From contig JAABRU010000038.1 in the NCBI GenBank assembly GCA_011390755.1, positions 1-48,321 on the forward strand: 48,321 nucleotides of DNA, written 5' to 3'. The stretch comes from Desulfobacteraceae bacterium. GTDB lineage: Bacteria > Desulfobacterota > Desulfobacteria > Desulfobacterales > Desulfococcaceae. The notes under the pieces are model-generated. The model was not told the DNA's origin. It saw only the letters and a program-made list of their open reading frames with translations, and searched no databases. Below are positions 18,140-25,861 of this stretch, piece after piece. The translations under genes and the position numbers were made by a program. How positions within the stretch are numbered: the stretch's first letter is position 1; every line of letters begins with the position of its first letter.

Positions 18140-19636
18140 TCACTGAACACCGTCCACCACATGCACGGTACAGACCAGACAGGCATCAAAAGACCGTATC
18201 ACATGCCCCAGTTCCACGGGATTGGCGGGATCACGGACTTCTGTTCCCATCAGGGCCTCTTCTGCCGGGCCTCTGACATCATTGGAATCACGGGGAGACA
18301 GGTTCCAGGCAGTGGGGGTGATAATCTGGTAATGGGCAATCTTTCCTTCCCTAATTTTTACCCAGTGTCCCAGACCGCCCCGTGCGGCCCCCGCCAGTCC
18401 GAAACCTTCCCCTTCGCTGATTTCTCCGGGGGAGATATAGAATTCGGCATTGCTTCGGATTTCAGACAGACATTGTTCCATCGCGGGAATCAGAATAGCC
18501 GGCCGCAGCAGGCGGGCCAGTTCCCGCAAAAAAGCACTGTGCCCCTCCACTGCTGCCATATCTGCAATCAGACTGTTGCCGGAAACCAGCATGTCTGCCA
18601 GAGGCCCGGTTTCCGCTGGCAGATCTTTGTAGCGGGGTGCCTTGGCCCAGGAGTATTTTTTTCCTTCATATCCGCTGGCAAAGGGGCGGGTTTCTCCTTC
18701 AAAAGGATGTTTCCCCCCTGTGTAATCCAGAAACCAGGAGGTCGCCACATGCTCGGAAATGTTCTCCTGTGCAAAGTCGAAAATAATCCCCTGGTGCAAA
18801 AATCCCGCCGGAAAGAGACGGGAATCTGTTCCGGAGCATCCCGGGGGTTCTGTAGAACCGAAAGACAGAAAATTTGTGCAGCCGCTGCCGATTTTATCCA
18901 GTCCGGTTTTACGGGAATAGCGGACATAAAATCCCAGATCGCTTTCGCGGCGGGCCTGCTTTTCATCCAGCCAGGCATCGAATTTTCCGGCACTGCGGAT
19001 TTCTCCGAAACGTTCAATACTGCATCCGAGAATGCGGTTTTCATACCATTTCCGGTAATGTTTCAGGATCATGCGGCATTTCAGCAGTTCGGTATCATTG
19101 GGACGGGAAACAATGCCGCCGGGTACAATAAAAGAGGAATGGGGCCACTGACCGCTCAGTATTGCATTGATTTCCAGCACTTTTTTTGTTTCCCGGATAA
19201 CTTCGATGACGGTTTCCCCTTTCAGGGGGGCATAACGGCGGAGAGCTTCTTCATAAAGAGGATTGTCCTTATACGCGGGATTGACAAAATCCGCGGTAAA
19301 CATCAGAAATCCGTGACGCATATCGCTTTGAATATGCTCGCACATCAGAACCAGATCAATGACCCGCCGGGCATCGGGCGGCGGTGTGATACCGGCAATC
19401 CGGTTGAGTGCCGCGGCCGCTGCGGCCTGATGACTGGTTCCGCAGATACCGCAGATACGGGGGGTGAGCAGCAGACCGTCCAGGGCAGCCCGGCCCTGAA
19501 GGATTCTTTCAAATCCCCGGAACATGGTTCCGGAACACCAGGCATCCCGGACCACACCGTCTTCGATTTCCGCCCGGATTTCCAGATCCCCTTCCACCCG
19601 GTTCAGGGGAACATTGATGAAGCTTTTCTCTGACAT
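18140..19636 (-). CDS. [NiFe] hydrogenase large subunit, group 2-like
   Basis: 498 residues, cytosolic. Holds the Ni-Fe site that splits or forms H2. The N-terminal cysteine motif is RICGICGTSH (60-69) and the C-terminal one is SFDACLVCTVH, with Ala where DPC is usual. Overall it reads like the HupL/HupV group (RICGICGTSHQ, HGFLMFTADF). Position 64 between the first cysteine pair is Ile, as in H2-sensing hydrogenases, where catalytic enzymes have Val; the second gas-channel position appears to be Met112. Only six residues (VVDGVQ) follow the last metal-ligand region, and the TGA lies inside a dispersed repeat. Most catalytic enzymes have a longer tail that is cut off during maturation. The start is 15 bases after the small-subunit gene. 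No maturation (hyp) genes are in view. Uptake versus sensing role is open. Confidence 0.9.
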   Translation of the reverse strand: MSEKSFINVPLNRVEGDLEIRAEIEDGVVRDAWCSGTMFRGFERILQGRAALDGLLLTPRICGICGTSHQAAAAAALNRIAGITPPPDARRVIDLVLMCEHIQSDMRHGFLMFTADFVNPAYKDNPLYEEALRRYAPLKGETVIEVIRETKKVLEINAILSGQWPHSSFIVPGGIVSRPNDTELLKCRMILKHYRKWYENRILGCSIERFGEIRSAGKFDAWLDEKQARRESDLGFYVRYSRKTGLDKIGSGCTNFLSFGSTEPPGCSGTDSRLFPAGFLHQGIIFDFAQENISEHVATSWFLDYTGGKHPFEGETRPFASGYEGKKYSWAKAPRYKDLPAETGPLADMLVSGNSLIADMAAVEGHSAFLRELARLLRPAILIPAMEQCLSEIRSNAEFYISPGEISEGEGFGLAGAARGGLGHWVKIREGKIAHYQIITPTAWNLSPRDSNDVRGPAEEALMGTEVRDPANPVELGHVIRSFDACLVCTVHVVDGVQ

Positions 19637-19651
19637 CTCCGACTCCTTTTT

Positions 19652-20590
19652 TTAAACCTGCGTATCCCTTTTTTTCAGCCGCAGGGGAGCGGCCGCAGCG
19701 GCCATGCCCTTGTAGGCCAGATAATGGGCACGATCCACTCCGTCCGGCAGTTCCAGGGGAATGCCCGCAATATTGCGTGTGCGGAAATAGGGATATTCAC
19801 TCGGAAAATCCGGCTGTGTGCATCCCGCGCAGGGCGCGCCGATATAGGTTTTGGAACTCCGCCGGTTCCAGAGCAGTTTATTACAGGGGCCATAGGTCAG
19901 GGGGCCTTTGCAGCCCATATGGAAAAACAGGCAGCCTTTTTCGCCGAAATCCTCTTCCTCCACCCGGTATTCATGATATTCATTCCTTACGCAGCCCTGA
20001 TGCACCAGCATTCCGTACCAGGGCAGGGGAGTGTGATAATGGGTAAAAGAAAGGGGACTGTCTGAAATGAGAGCGGACAGAACACCTGCCTGCACTTCGC
20101 AGTGGCAGGGGCAGCCCGGGAGGTTGATAACCGGAAGTCCGGCTTTGGAAATGAAATCTTCCCCCAGAAGCCCCCCTTTGACCTTCCGGATATATTGCAG
20201 TCCCACAGCTTCCACATCTCCGGCCCCTGTGATTCCACCGAAACATGCACAGGTTCCCACGGCAATCACATAACGGGCTTTTGTGGCCAGACGGATAAGC
20301 ATATCCTTGCGGGGATGTCCCTGAAAGACATCAAACATCCCCGTGCCTCCCGGCCCGCGGATAACCGCGCCTTCCACGCAGAGAATATCCAGGGACTGCC
20401 GGCCCCTGTAAATATCTTCCAGCAGCAGACTGTGTTCCTGCGCACTCATGCTGGACAGGGACGGATGCCAGAGAATCTCCAGATCCAGCATATCCAGCAT
20501 CTCTGTCAGATCAGGGGATTCCAGGCTCAGTAAGGACATGGTATCGCCCCCGCATCCCCCGCACTGCAGCCAGTATAGTGAACGAGACAT
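19652..20590 (-). CDS. [NiFe] hydrogenase small subunit, group 2-like
   Basis: 312 residues. Carries the Fe-S relay that wires the large subunit to its partner. There is no twin-arginine signal and no C-terminal membrane anchor, so the enzyme is cytosolic, as in group 2 (cyanobacterial HupS, sensory HupU). Similarity to HupS is visible in LEILWHPSL, GLPVINLPGCPCH, GCLFFHMGCKGPLTYG, CNKLLWNRRSSK and IAGIPLELPDGVDR. Cluster ligands include CGGC (10-13), GTCACFGG, GCPC, HQGC, GCKGP, CNKL and CAGC. AAGGTAAA precedes the ATG. It is the first gene of a two-gene unit with the large subunit. The 660 bases upstream hold repeats only, so the promoter must lie among them. Confidence 0.9.
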   Translation of the reverse strand: MSRSLYWLQCGGCGGDTMSLLSLESPDLTEMLDMLDLEILWHPSLSSMSAQEHSLLLEDIYRGRQSLDILCVEGAVIRGPGGTGMFDVFQGHPRKDMLIRLATKARYVIAVGTCACFGGITGAGDVEAVGLQYIRKVKGGLLGEDFISKAGLPVINLPGCPCHCEVQAGVLSALISDSPLSFTHYHTPLPWYGMLVHQGCVRNEYHEYRVEEEDFGEKGCLFFHMGCKGPLTYGPCNKLLWNRRSSKTYIGAPCAGCTQPDFPSEYPYFRTRNIAGIPLELPDGVDRAHYLAYKGMAAAAAPLRLKKRDTQV

Positions 20591-20747
20591 TTTACCTTTT
20601 CTCCATGGCTTAAACCGTTCATATTATTTAAAATATTTTTTCGCGTCCGTACAGACTAAACTACAGGGATTGTTCATTAAACGCAATGGGTCAAAAGGAG
20701 TATTTCAGGGGGGGAATATCCTGCTTCGGGGGGCATTTCCTGGCCTC

Positions 20748-20847
20748 GTTCCCACGCTCTGCGCGGGAATGCCTGAGGGACGCTGCGCGTCCCGTGTGAA
20801 AAGGACGCGGATCGTCTGAGCCGTATTCCCGCGCGGAGCGTGGGAAC
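20748..20847. repeat. GTTCCCACGC palindromic repeat, copy 1
   Basis: GTTCCCACGCTC (20748-20759) and GAGCGTGGGAAC (20836-20847) form perfect ends, with GGGACGCTGCGCGTCCC inside. A second, slightly diverged copy follows at 20933. This palindrome is widespread in repeat-rich proteobacterial genomes. Confidence 0.85.
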
Positions 20848-20932
20848 CGGTGCCCAATTGGGCTTCGCCCAATTCTTTGAAATTACAGGAAGTCGTAATG
20901 ACTTCCCTGACAGGGAAATACCGGAAGAAATC

Positions 20933-21035
20933 GTTCCCACGCTCTGCGTGTGGGAATGCCTGATGGACGCTGCGCGTCCCGTGTAAAAAAGGAAGTGGAC
21001 CGTCTGATACGCATTCCCGCGCGGAGTGTGGGAAC
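20933..21035. repeat. GTTCCCACGC palindromic repeat, copy 2
   Basis: Same structure as the copy at 20748 (GTTCCCACGCTC at 20933-20944; right end GTGTGGGAAC), same orientation, about 85 bases further on. Substitutions in the right arm reduce the pairing. Tandem placement suggests local duplication or repeated insertion. Confidence 0.85.
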
Positions 21036-21116
21036 CAGGGAAACGGAAATGATTGGGGAACATCCGGCCAAAACTCCGTTTCACTTCATTTTGGCAGCCC
21101 GGAAATTCCTTACCTC

Positions 21117-21208
21117 AGAGCCTGTCCGAAAACCTGTCTTCCGGTATTCTGAACCCCTGTTTTCACCGGTTCCCAAAATCGGTTTCGGAGGTTTTCGGAT
21201 TTCGGATA
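21117..21208 (-). mobile_element. Family B MITE-like element, copy 1
   Basis: The reverse complement aligns with 42016-42108. Ends AGAGCCTGTCCGAAAACC and GGTTTTCGGATTTCGGATA are imperfect complements, and CCGAAACCGATTTT (as GGTTTCGG on this strand) lies inside. It has no coding capacity. It lies just after the 3' end of the HcyS gene. Confidence 0.7.
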
Positions 21209-21250
21209 GTTTCTTAATGGCATTGGGGACAGTGCCCCCGAAGGGAAAAT

Positions 21251-22420
21251 TTATCCGGCAGGCAGGGTAAACTGGGGTTCTCCCAGCAGAAACTCTCCTT
21301 TGCTGATCCATTCTTTCAGGATTTCAGCAATCTGCCGGGCTTTCACAATGCTGGATAAAGGCACAGTGGGGATGTTTCTGCCGTCAAAAGAGATGGAACC
21401 GCTTTTCAGTTGGGCATAACTCACCTGCCCGTAACTTTTGGACTTTCCGTGCCCGTATTCATAACCGTAATCAATGATCTGCGTAAATATTTCCTCATCG
21501 GAAACAGCCGTGTACATGGCCATTTCCTCATTGAGGATGGGAATGGGGATGCCCAGCCCCAGGGAAAGGGAGCATCCGTATCCCTGCAGACTTGCCCCCC
21601 GCAGCCAGTCCGTACTCATCTGTTTCAGATCGCCCATGACAAAGAGGGTTCCGGCCGGTGTCAGGGGCACTCCCTTTTCCGTTCTTTCCACAGCGGGTTT
21701 GTGCTGGGTTCCGCTCCAGGTGACATAACCGACCCCGCCGCCGAGAAATATCCGGGTTCCCAGACCGATGGTTTTATAATAGGGATCATTGAATAAAGGG
21801 CTCAGCTGCCCGGCAGAACAGTAATTGACATTTCCGGCCTTGGGTTTTAAGGCACCCATATAAGTATAAACCGTTTTGTTGGTGAGATTGACGGCACAGT
21901 TATAATTCTGATATCCGTTCCGGGGATTGCAAAGCACGGCATAAGGCAGTTCCTCCAGTGTCACCCGTTTGTCAATCTTCTTGCCCGGATAACAGGTGGT
22001 GCCGTATCCGGTTGCCTGGAGATGCACTTTTTTTCCGGCCACCAAATCTTCAATCACATGCCCGCCGCCGTAAGTGAATTCCCCCGGATGCACCCGGTTC
22101 AGGGGATCATCCTCCAGAGTTTCGGTTGCACCGATATAACAGTCCACAGCCGCAACTCCCGCATAGGCCGGAACCCGGTTCAGCCATACTTTGGAGGCTT
22201 TTACGCCGGGCTTTGCATGGCCGAAATTGATAAATGCCCCGGAAGAACACATAGGTGCAAATGTCCCGGTTGTCACCACATCCACCTCACGGGCAGCCTC
22301 TTCTGCTCCTTTTTCTTTTACCAGACCGATCATTTCTTCTGCCGTAAGCACCACGGCTTTTCCGTCCCGGATCTTCTCATTGATTTCCTGATAGGTTTTT
22401 CTGACTTTATATCTGCTCAT
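21251..22420 (-). CDS. DUF39 homocysteine-forming (sulfur incorporation) protein
   Basis: 389 residues from the ATG at 22420; the frame extends to 22498 but would overlap the upstream gene, and AAAGGA at that gene's stop is a plausible ribosome binding site. DUF39 features: TGTFAPMCSSGAFINFGH (with the conserved cysteine), LNRVPAYAGVAAVDCYIGAT, YGGGHVIEDL, FLGGGVGYVTWSGTQH and LQGYGCSLSLGLGIPIPIL. In methanogens and Desulfovibrio this family (HcyS) makes homocysteine from aspartate semialdehyde with sulfide-derived sulfur and works with a ferredoxin-type partner (HcyF). No such partner gene is next door, and no CBS domains are seen. The presence of this protein fits an anaerobe living in sulfide. 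Confidence 0.88.
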   Translation of the reverse strand: MSRYKVRKTYQEINEKIRDGKAVVLTAEEMIGLVKEKGAEEAAREVDVVTTGTFAPMCSSGAFINFGHAKPGVKASKVWLNRVPAYAGVAAVDCYIGATETLEDDPLNRVHPGEFTYGGGHVIEDLVAGKKVHLQATGYGTTCYPGKKIDKRVTLEELPYAVLCNPRNGYQNYNCAVNLTNKTVYTYMGALKPKAGNVNYCSAGQLSPLFNDPYYKTIGLGTRIFLGGGVGYVTWSGTQHKPAVERTEKGVPLTPAGTLFVMGDLKQMSTDWLRGASLQGYGCSLSLGLGIPIPILNEEMAMYTAVSDEEIFTQIIDYGYEYGHGKSKSYGQVSYAQLKSGSISFDGRNIPTVPLSSIVKARQIAEILKEWISKGEFLLGEPQFTLPAG

Positions 22421-22428
22421 ATACGGGA

Positions 22429-23808
22429 TTATCCTTTTCCTTTGATTTCTTTGATTTTGGATGTGACATTGTTTTTGATCCATGCCGGGTCCCACCATTC
22501 CACGGGGTTGACAAAGGTATTGTGGACGATCATTCCCAGGTGAAGATGATCCCCTCCTGCCATGCCGGTGGTGCCGGTGGTGCCGATAATATCCCCTTTG
22601 GAAAGCCGCTGACCGACCTGCACATCCATGCTGCTCAGATGCGAATACGCGCTGAAAAGCCCGAAACCGTGATCAATGACCACTGTTTCGCCGTATATGC
22701 CGACGTATTCAGCAAAAATCACTTTCCCTCCGTTGGCGGCCGGAACCGGGGCATATGCCAGAGAAGCCAGATCAACCCCCATATGCACCTGACGATCTAT
22801 TGTTTCCCCTTTATAACGGTATTCCCTGTGATCGGCAAAAGAAGCACGTCTTGCCGAATTGGGAAGCCGCAGAAAAGGCCCCTGCCACATCAGTGTATTC
22901 TCCGTCTGCGTTCCCATATTTTTAAAACGGGAAGTATTGCTTTTCCGAATATCCCGGTTAACCTCCAGAAATTTTTCCAGGGGGGATGCATCCGTTTTCC
23001 GGATGAGTCCTTCAAATTCCGGCATTTTTTCATTGAGAAAACCGTCGGAGATATTGATAATATCATTTTTGAATTTCCGGTTACGGATATAATGGTAAAA
23101 CCCTGCGCTGACGGAATTTCCGGCCGGATCTTCGGCCTCAATCTGAAGGGGTGTGCCGCGCCCCTGCTGATAATTCAGCGCAATAAAACAAAGAAAAATA
23201 CTGCTGTCCTGAATTTCCGGCAGATTTTCCGCGGAATATCCCGGAAAAAAATTATCCCCCACCCGGACACCGCTGCGGGTGCAGGGTTCGGACAAACGGT
23301 AAATGACCAGACCGGAACCGCCCTGCACGATATTGTGCTGACGGTTCAGGACAGCAATCCGCGGGGGACGGGTATCAATAACAATATCGAGAACAATTTC
23401 TCTTTTATTACCGTTCCACCAGTTCCGCCAGGAATAATCCTCTGCACTTATCCGCAGCAGGGCCTTGCCGTCCTCCAGCCCCAGTTTGGCCGGTTCTATT
23501 GTCAGTTCTGTATTTTCACGCCGGATACTTCCTTTGCCCAGGGAAGAGGGGAATTCCCGGTTCAGCAGGGGGATTTCCTTTCCCTCTTTTTCCAGCAGAA
23601 CGGAAATACTGCGCAAACCGCTTTTCCCGTCCGAAACCGAAAGGGAAAGGGGCTGGGATTTCCGGATAAAATGAGCGATCCCTTCAATATCCACTTCCGG
23701 TTCCGTGCCTTCAAAACGCGTAAACAGAACAAACAGCACCGCTGCCAGCAAAAGGATACCGATGGTGCTGAAAAAACGTATTCTTAAAGATTTCAGATTA
23801 ATTTTCAT
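22429..23808 (-). CDS. M23 (LytM-type) metallopeptidase, membrane-anchored
   Basis: 459 residues. An N-terminal membrane anchor (about 11-32, IRFFSTIGILLLAAVLFVLF) leads to a long periplasmic region with beta-rich repeats, then the M23 peptidase domain at about 320-445. Zinc ligands HMGVD (HxxxD) and HLHLG (HxH) are both intact, so it should be an active peptidoglycan endopeptidase rather than a scaffold. GGTTGTTGMAGGDHLHLG is typical of the family. AAAGGAGG lies upstream of the ATG at somewhat long spacing. It is divergent from kdsA across 138 bases and probably shares a transcript with the HcyS gene, which starts 8 bases after its stop. Confidence 0.92.
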   Translation of the reverse strand: MKINLKSLRIRFFSTIGILLLAAVLFVLFTRFEGTEPEVDIEGIAHFIRKSQPLSLSVSDGKSGLRSISVLLEKEGKEIPLLNREFPSSLGKGSIRRENTELTIEPAKLGLEDGKALLRISAEDYSWRNWWNGNKREIVLDIVIDTRPPRIAVLNRQHNIVQGGSGLVIYRLSEPCTRSGVRVGDNFFPGYSAENLPEIQDSSIFLCFIALNYQQGRGTPLQIEAEDPAGNSVSAGFYHYIRNRKFKNDIINISDGFLNEKMPEFEGLIRKTDASPLEKFLEVNRDIRKSNTSRFKNMGTQTENTLMWQGPFLRLPNSARRASFADHREYRYKGETIDRQVHMGVDLASLAYAPVPAANGGKVIFAEYVGIYGETVVIDHGFGLFSAYSHLSSMDVQVGQRLSKGDIIGTTGTTGMAGGDHLHLGMIVHNTFVNPVEWWDPAWIKNNVTSKIKEIKGKG

Positions 23809-23844
23809 TGATTTTCCGCAATTCCTCCTTTACAATTCTTTCAT

Positions 23845-23923
23845 CCGGACAATATCAGTCCGGTCTTTACGAATCAAGGCCTGTTTTTCGTTTCTTGACT
23901 TTTCGCTTCCGGCACGGTAAACA
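23845..23923 (+). promoter_or_regulatory. Candidate promoter for the kdsA operon, with a small upstream palindrome
   Basis: TTGACT (23895-23900), a 17-base spacer and TAAACA (23918-23923) resemble a sigma-70 promoter; the -10 match is modest. A perfect small palindrome CCGGAC/GTCCGG (23845-23850, 23858-23863) lies 30 bases upstream. AAAGGA at 23931 serves as ribosome binding site. Confidence 0.35.
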
Positions 23924-23946
23924 TAGACAGAAAGGATTTTTAAAAT

Positions 23947-24762
23947 ATGAATAATGAATTCGGGAGCGGCAGTGTTTCCCGGCAGGAAAAAAAATCCCTG
24001 CTGCTCATATGCGGTCCCTGTGTCATAGAGGATGAGAAAAGCTGTTTTGCCATTGCATCATTCCTGAAAGATTTGACAGAAAAACTGAACATTCCTTTTA
24101 TTTTCAAGGCATCCTACGATAAGGCCAACCGGACATCCCTGTCTTCTTTCCGGGGACCGGGGATTGCGCAGGGCCTGGAAATACTGGACAGAATCAAAAA
24201 GGAACTGAACATACGCATTCTTTCGGATATTCATCAGGTCAGCGAAGTGGAACCTGCGGGGAAAATTTTGGATATTCTTCAGATTCCGGCCTTTCTCTGT
24301 CGGCAGACCGACCTGCTGCTGGCCGCGGCCCGAAGCGGAAAAAGCATCAATATCAAAAAAGGACAGTTTCTGGCCCCCTGGGATGTTGCCAATATTGTGG
24401 AAAAAATCACCTCCACCGGAAACCGGCGGATTCTGATTACCGACCGGGGGACCGCATTCGGTTACAACAATCTGGTGGCGGATTTCCGGGCGGTTCATAT
24501 TATGCAGAAAACGGGATTTCCGGTCATCTTCGATGCCACCCACAGCGTACAGCTTCCGGGCGGGGCAGGAAAATCTTCGGCCGGACAGCGGGAATTTGCC
24601 CCGGTTCTGGCACGGGCGGCTGTGGCAGCGGGGGCCGACGGCATTTTTCTGGAAGTGCATCCGGACCCGGACAGGGCACTGTGCGACGGGCCCAATTCCC
24701 TGCGTCTGGACGATCTGGAGAAACTGCTGAAACAGCTGCAGGCCATCCGGGAGATTATATGA
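23947..24762 (+). CDS. kdsA: 3-deoxy-8-phosphooctulonate synthase (KDO8P synthase)
   Basis: 271 residues, cytoplasmic. Condenses phosphoenolpyruvate with arabinose 5-phosphate to KDO8P, the precursor of the inner LPS core sugar. Motifs: LLICGPCVIE, FKASYDKANRTS, GLEILDRIK, ILSDIH, LCRQTDLLLAAA, NIKKGQFLAPWD, FDATHSVQLPGG and FLEVHPDPD. Cys25 in GPCVIE aligns with the metal-binding cysteine of class II (metal-dependent) enzymes; the E. coli class I enzyme has Asn there. AAAGGA precedes the ATG. It is the first gene of the kds-lpt-rpoN block, and its stop overlaps kdsC by ATGA. Confidence 0.96.
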   Translation: MNNEFGSGSVSRQEKKSLLLICGPCVIEDEKSCFAIASFLKDLTEKLNIPFIFKASYDKANRTSLSSFRGPGIAQGLEILDRIKKELNIRILSDIHQVSEVEPAGKILDILQIPAFLCRQTDLLLAAARSGKSINIKKGQFLAPWDVANIVEKITSTGNRRILITDRGTAFGYNNLVADFRAVHIMQKTGFPVIFDATHSVQLPGGAGKSSAGQREFAPVLARAAVAAGADGIFLEVHPDPDRALCDGPNSLRLDDLEKLLKQLQAIREII

Positions 24763-25286
24763 ATCTGCAGAAAAAACTGTCCGAAATCCGTCTGCTGCTG
24801 CTGGATGCGGACGGCGTACTCACCGACGGCAGTATTTATTATCCGGCCGACGGCAGGGAAATCAAACGCTTTCATGTCAAAGACGGTTTCGGCATCCGCC
24901 TGCTCATGGAAAGCGGCATCCGGGTAGGCATTGTTACGGGACGGGTTTCGGAAGCACTCCGGCAGCGCTGTGAAAATCTGGGTATTGATCTGATTTTTGA
25001 CGGCGTAAAAGAAAAAGGGCCCCTGCTGGAAACAATTCTGGCAGAGACCGACTGCAAAGTCGGTCAGATTGCATTTATGGGGGATGATCTGCCGGATATT
25101 CCCCTGATGCACCGGGTCACACTTTCGGTTGCAACGGCCGATGCCCATGAAGCGGTCCGGAAAGCGGCGGATATGGTCTGCAGCTGTCCGGGAGGCGGCG
25201 GGGCCGTGCGGGAACTCTGTGAAAGTATTCTGAAAGCCCGCGGTGAATGGGATAATATTCTCAGAAAATACACGGAGGGGACTTGA
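24759..25286 (+). CDS. kdsC: 3-deoxy-D-manno-octulosonate 8-phosphate phosphatase
   Basis: 175 residues from the ATG at 24759 in the ATGA overlap with kdsA; an in-frame extension upstream lies wholly inside kdsA. A small HAD-family phosphatase without a cap domain, acting as a tetramer to remove phosphate from KDO8P. HAD motifs: LLLDADGVLTDG (nucleophile and acid Asp), VTGR, the lysine in GVKEKGPLL, and MGDDLPD. The ending (MVCSCPGGGGAVRELCE) is typical of the family. Its stop overlaps the TTG start of lptC. Confidence 0.95.
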   Translation: MNLQKKLSEIRLLLLDADGVLTDGSIYYPADGREIKRFHVKDGFGIRLLMESGIRVGIVTGRVSEALRQRCENLGIDLIFDGVKEKGPLLETILAETDCKVGQIAFMGDDLPDIPLMHRVTLSVATADAHEAVRKAADMVCSCPGGGGAVRELCESILKARGEWDNILRKYTEGT

Positions 25287-25861
25287 GAAAAAAAAGCCGG
25301 TCTGAAAAAATAAAAATATTTCTCTTTTCCTTTATGGTGATTATCTTCTCCTGTATCCTTCTGCTTTTTACGGGATACAGAAAAATAACGGAAACACCGC
25401 GGAATACCGGAAGTCCGGAACAGGAAGGCGTAAATCTTTCCCTGCGGCAGATATACCAGACCGCCACCAGGGACGGCGCACCGGCATGGAAGCTGAATGC
25501 GGCATCCGTATCCTATATGAACGGAAAACAGCAGGCTGTTTTTGAAAAACCCGTGATGACCTTTTTTTTGCAAAATGACAGGGAGGCCCGTCTGAAAGCC
25601 GGGCGGGGGACAGTGAAAACCGACAGCAGTGATCTGCGCATGGACGGAAATGTCATTATGGAAAATGAGGATTATATACTCAGAACACAGGAACTGAAAT
25701 ACCGGCATGACAAACGGATATTTTTTTCGGATGTACCTGTCCGGATTAGCGGGAAGGAGAGGGAGCTTTCTGCGGATTCGGCCACCCTGGATCTCAGTGC
25801 GGGGAAGGTTTTTTTCAAAGGTCATGTGCAGGGGATATTTGCGGATGATATTTCTCTCTGA
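25283..25861 (+). CDS. lptC: LPS export ABC transporter periplasmic protein LptC
   Basis: 192 residues, starting at TTG in a TTGA overlap with kdsC, with GGAGGGG just upstream. One N-terminal membrane helix (about 9-31) anchors it in the inner membrane, followed by a periplasmic beta-jellyroll (SLRQIYQTATRDGAPAWKL onward). LptC links the LptB2FG transporter to the LptA bridge. Sequence conservation in this family is low, so the call rests on size, topology, beta-strand pattern and position between kdsC and lptA. lptF and lptG are not in the window. Confidence 0.85.
   Translation: MRKKSRSEKIKIFLFSFMVIIFSCILLLFTGYRKITETPRNTGSPEQEGVNLSLRQIYQTATRDGAPAWKLNAASVSYMNGKQQAVFEKPVMTFFLQNDREARLKAGRGTVKTDSSDLRMDGNVIMENEDYILRTQELKYRHDKRIFFSDVPVRISGKERELSADSATLDLSAGKVFFKGHVQGIFADDISL

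Larger units (their letters stand above)
20591..21250. other. Gene-free repeat-rich region between hydrogenase and HcyS genes
   Basis: No gene is supported in these 660 bases. They hold two copies of a GTTCCCACGC-type palindrome (20748-20847 and 20933-21035), a small perfect hairpin AATTGGGC/GCCCAATT (20856-20874), short stems around GGAAGTCGTAATGACTTCC (20888-20906), and a family B element (21117-21208). Short open frames across the palindromes are typical by-products of these repeats. Confidence 0.75.

Noticed and set aside
18068..19633. 521-codon plus-strand frame opposite the hydrogenase large subunit
   Set aside because: The minus strand carries clear [NiFe] motifs; this is a shadow frame starting inside a palindrome.
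20677..21084. 135-codon minus-strand frame and neighbours in the hydrogenase-HcyS gap
   Set aside because: They translate the GTTCCCACGC palindromes; similar artefacts arise wherever this repeat occurs.
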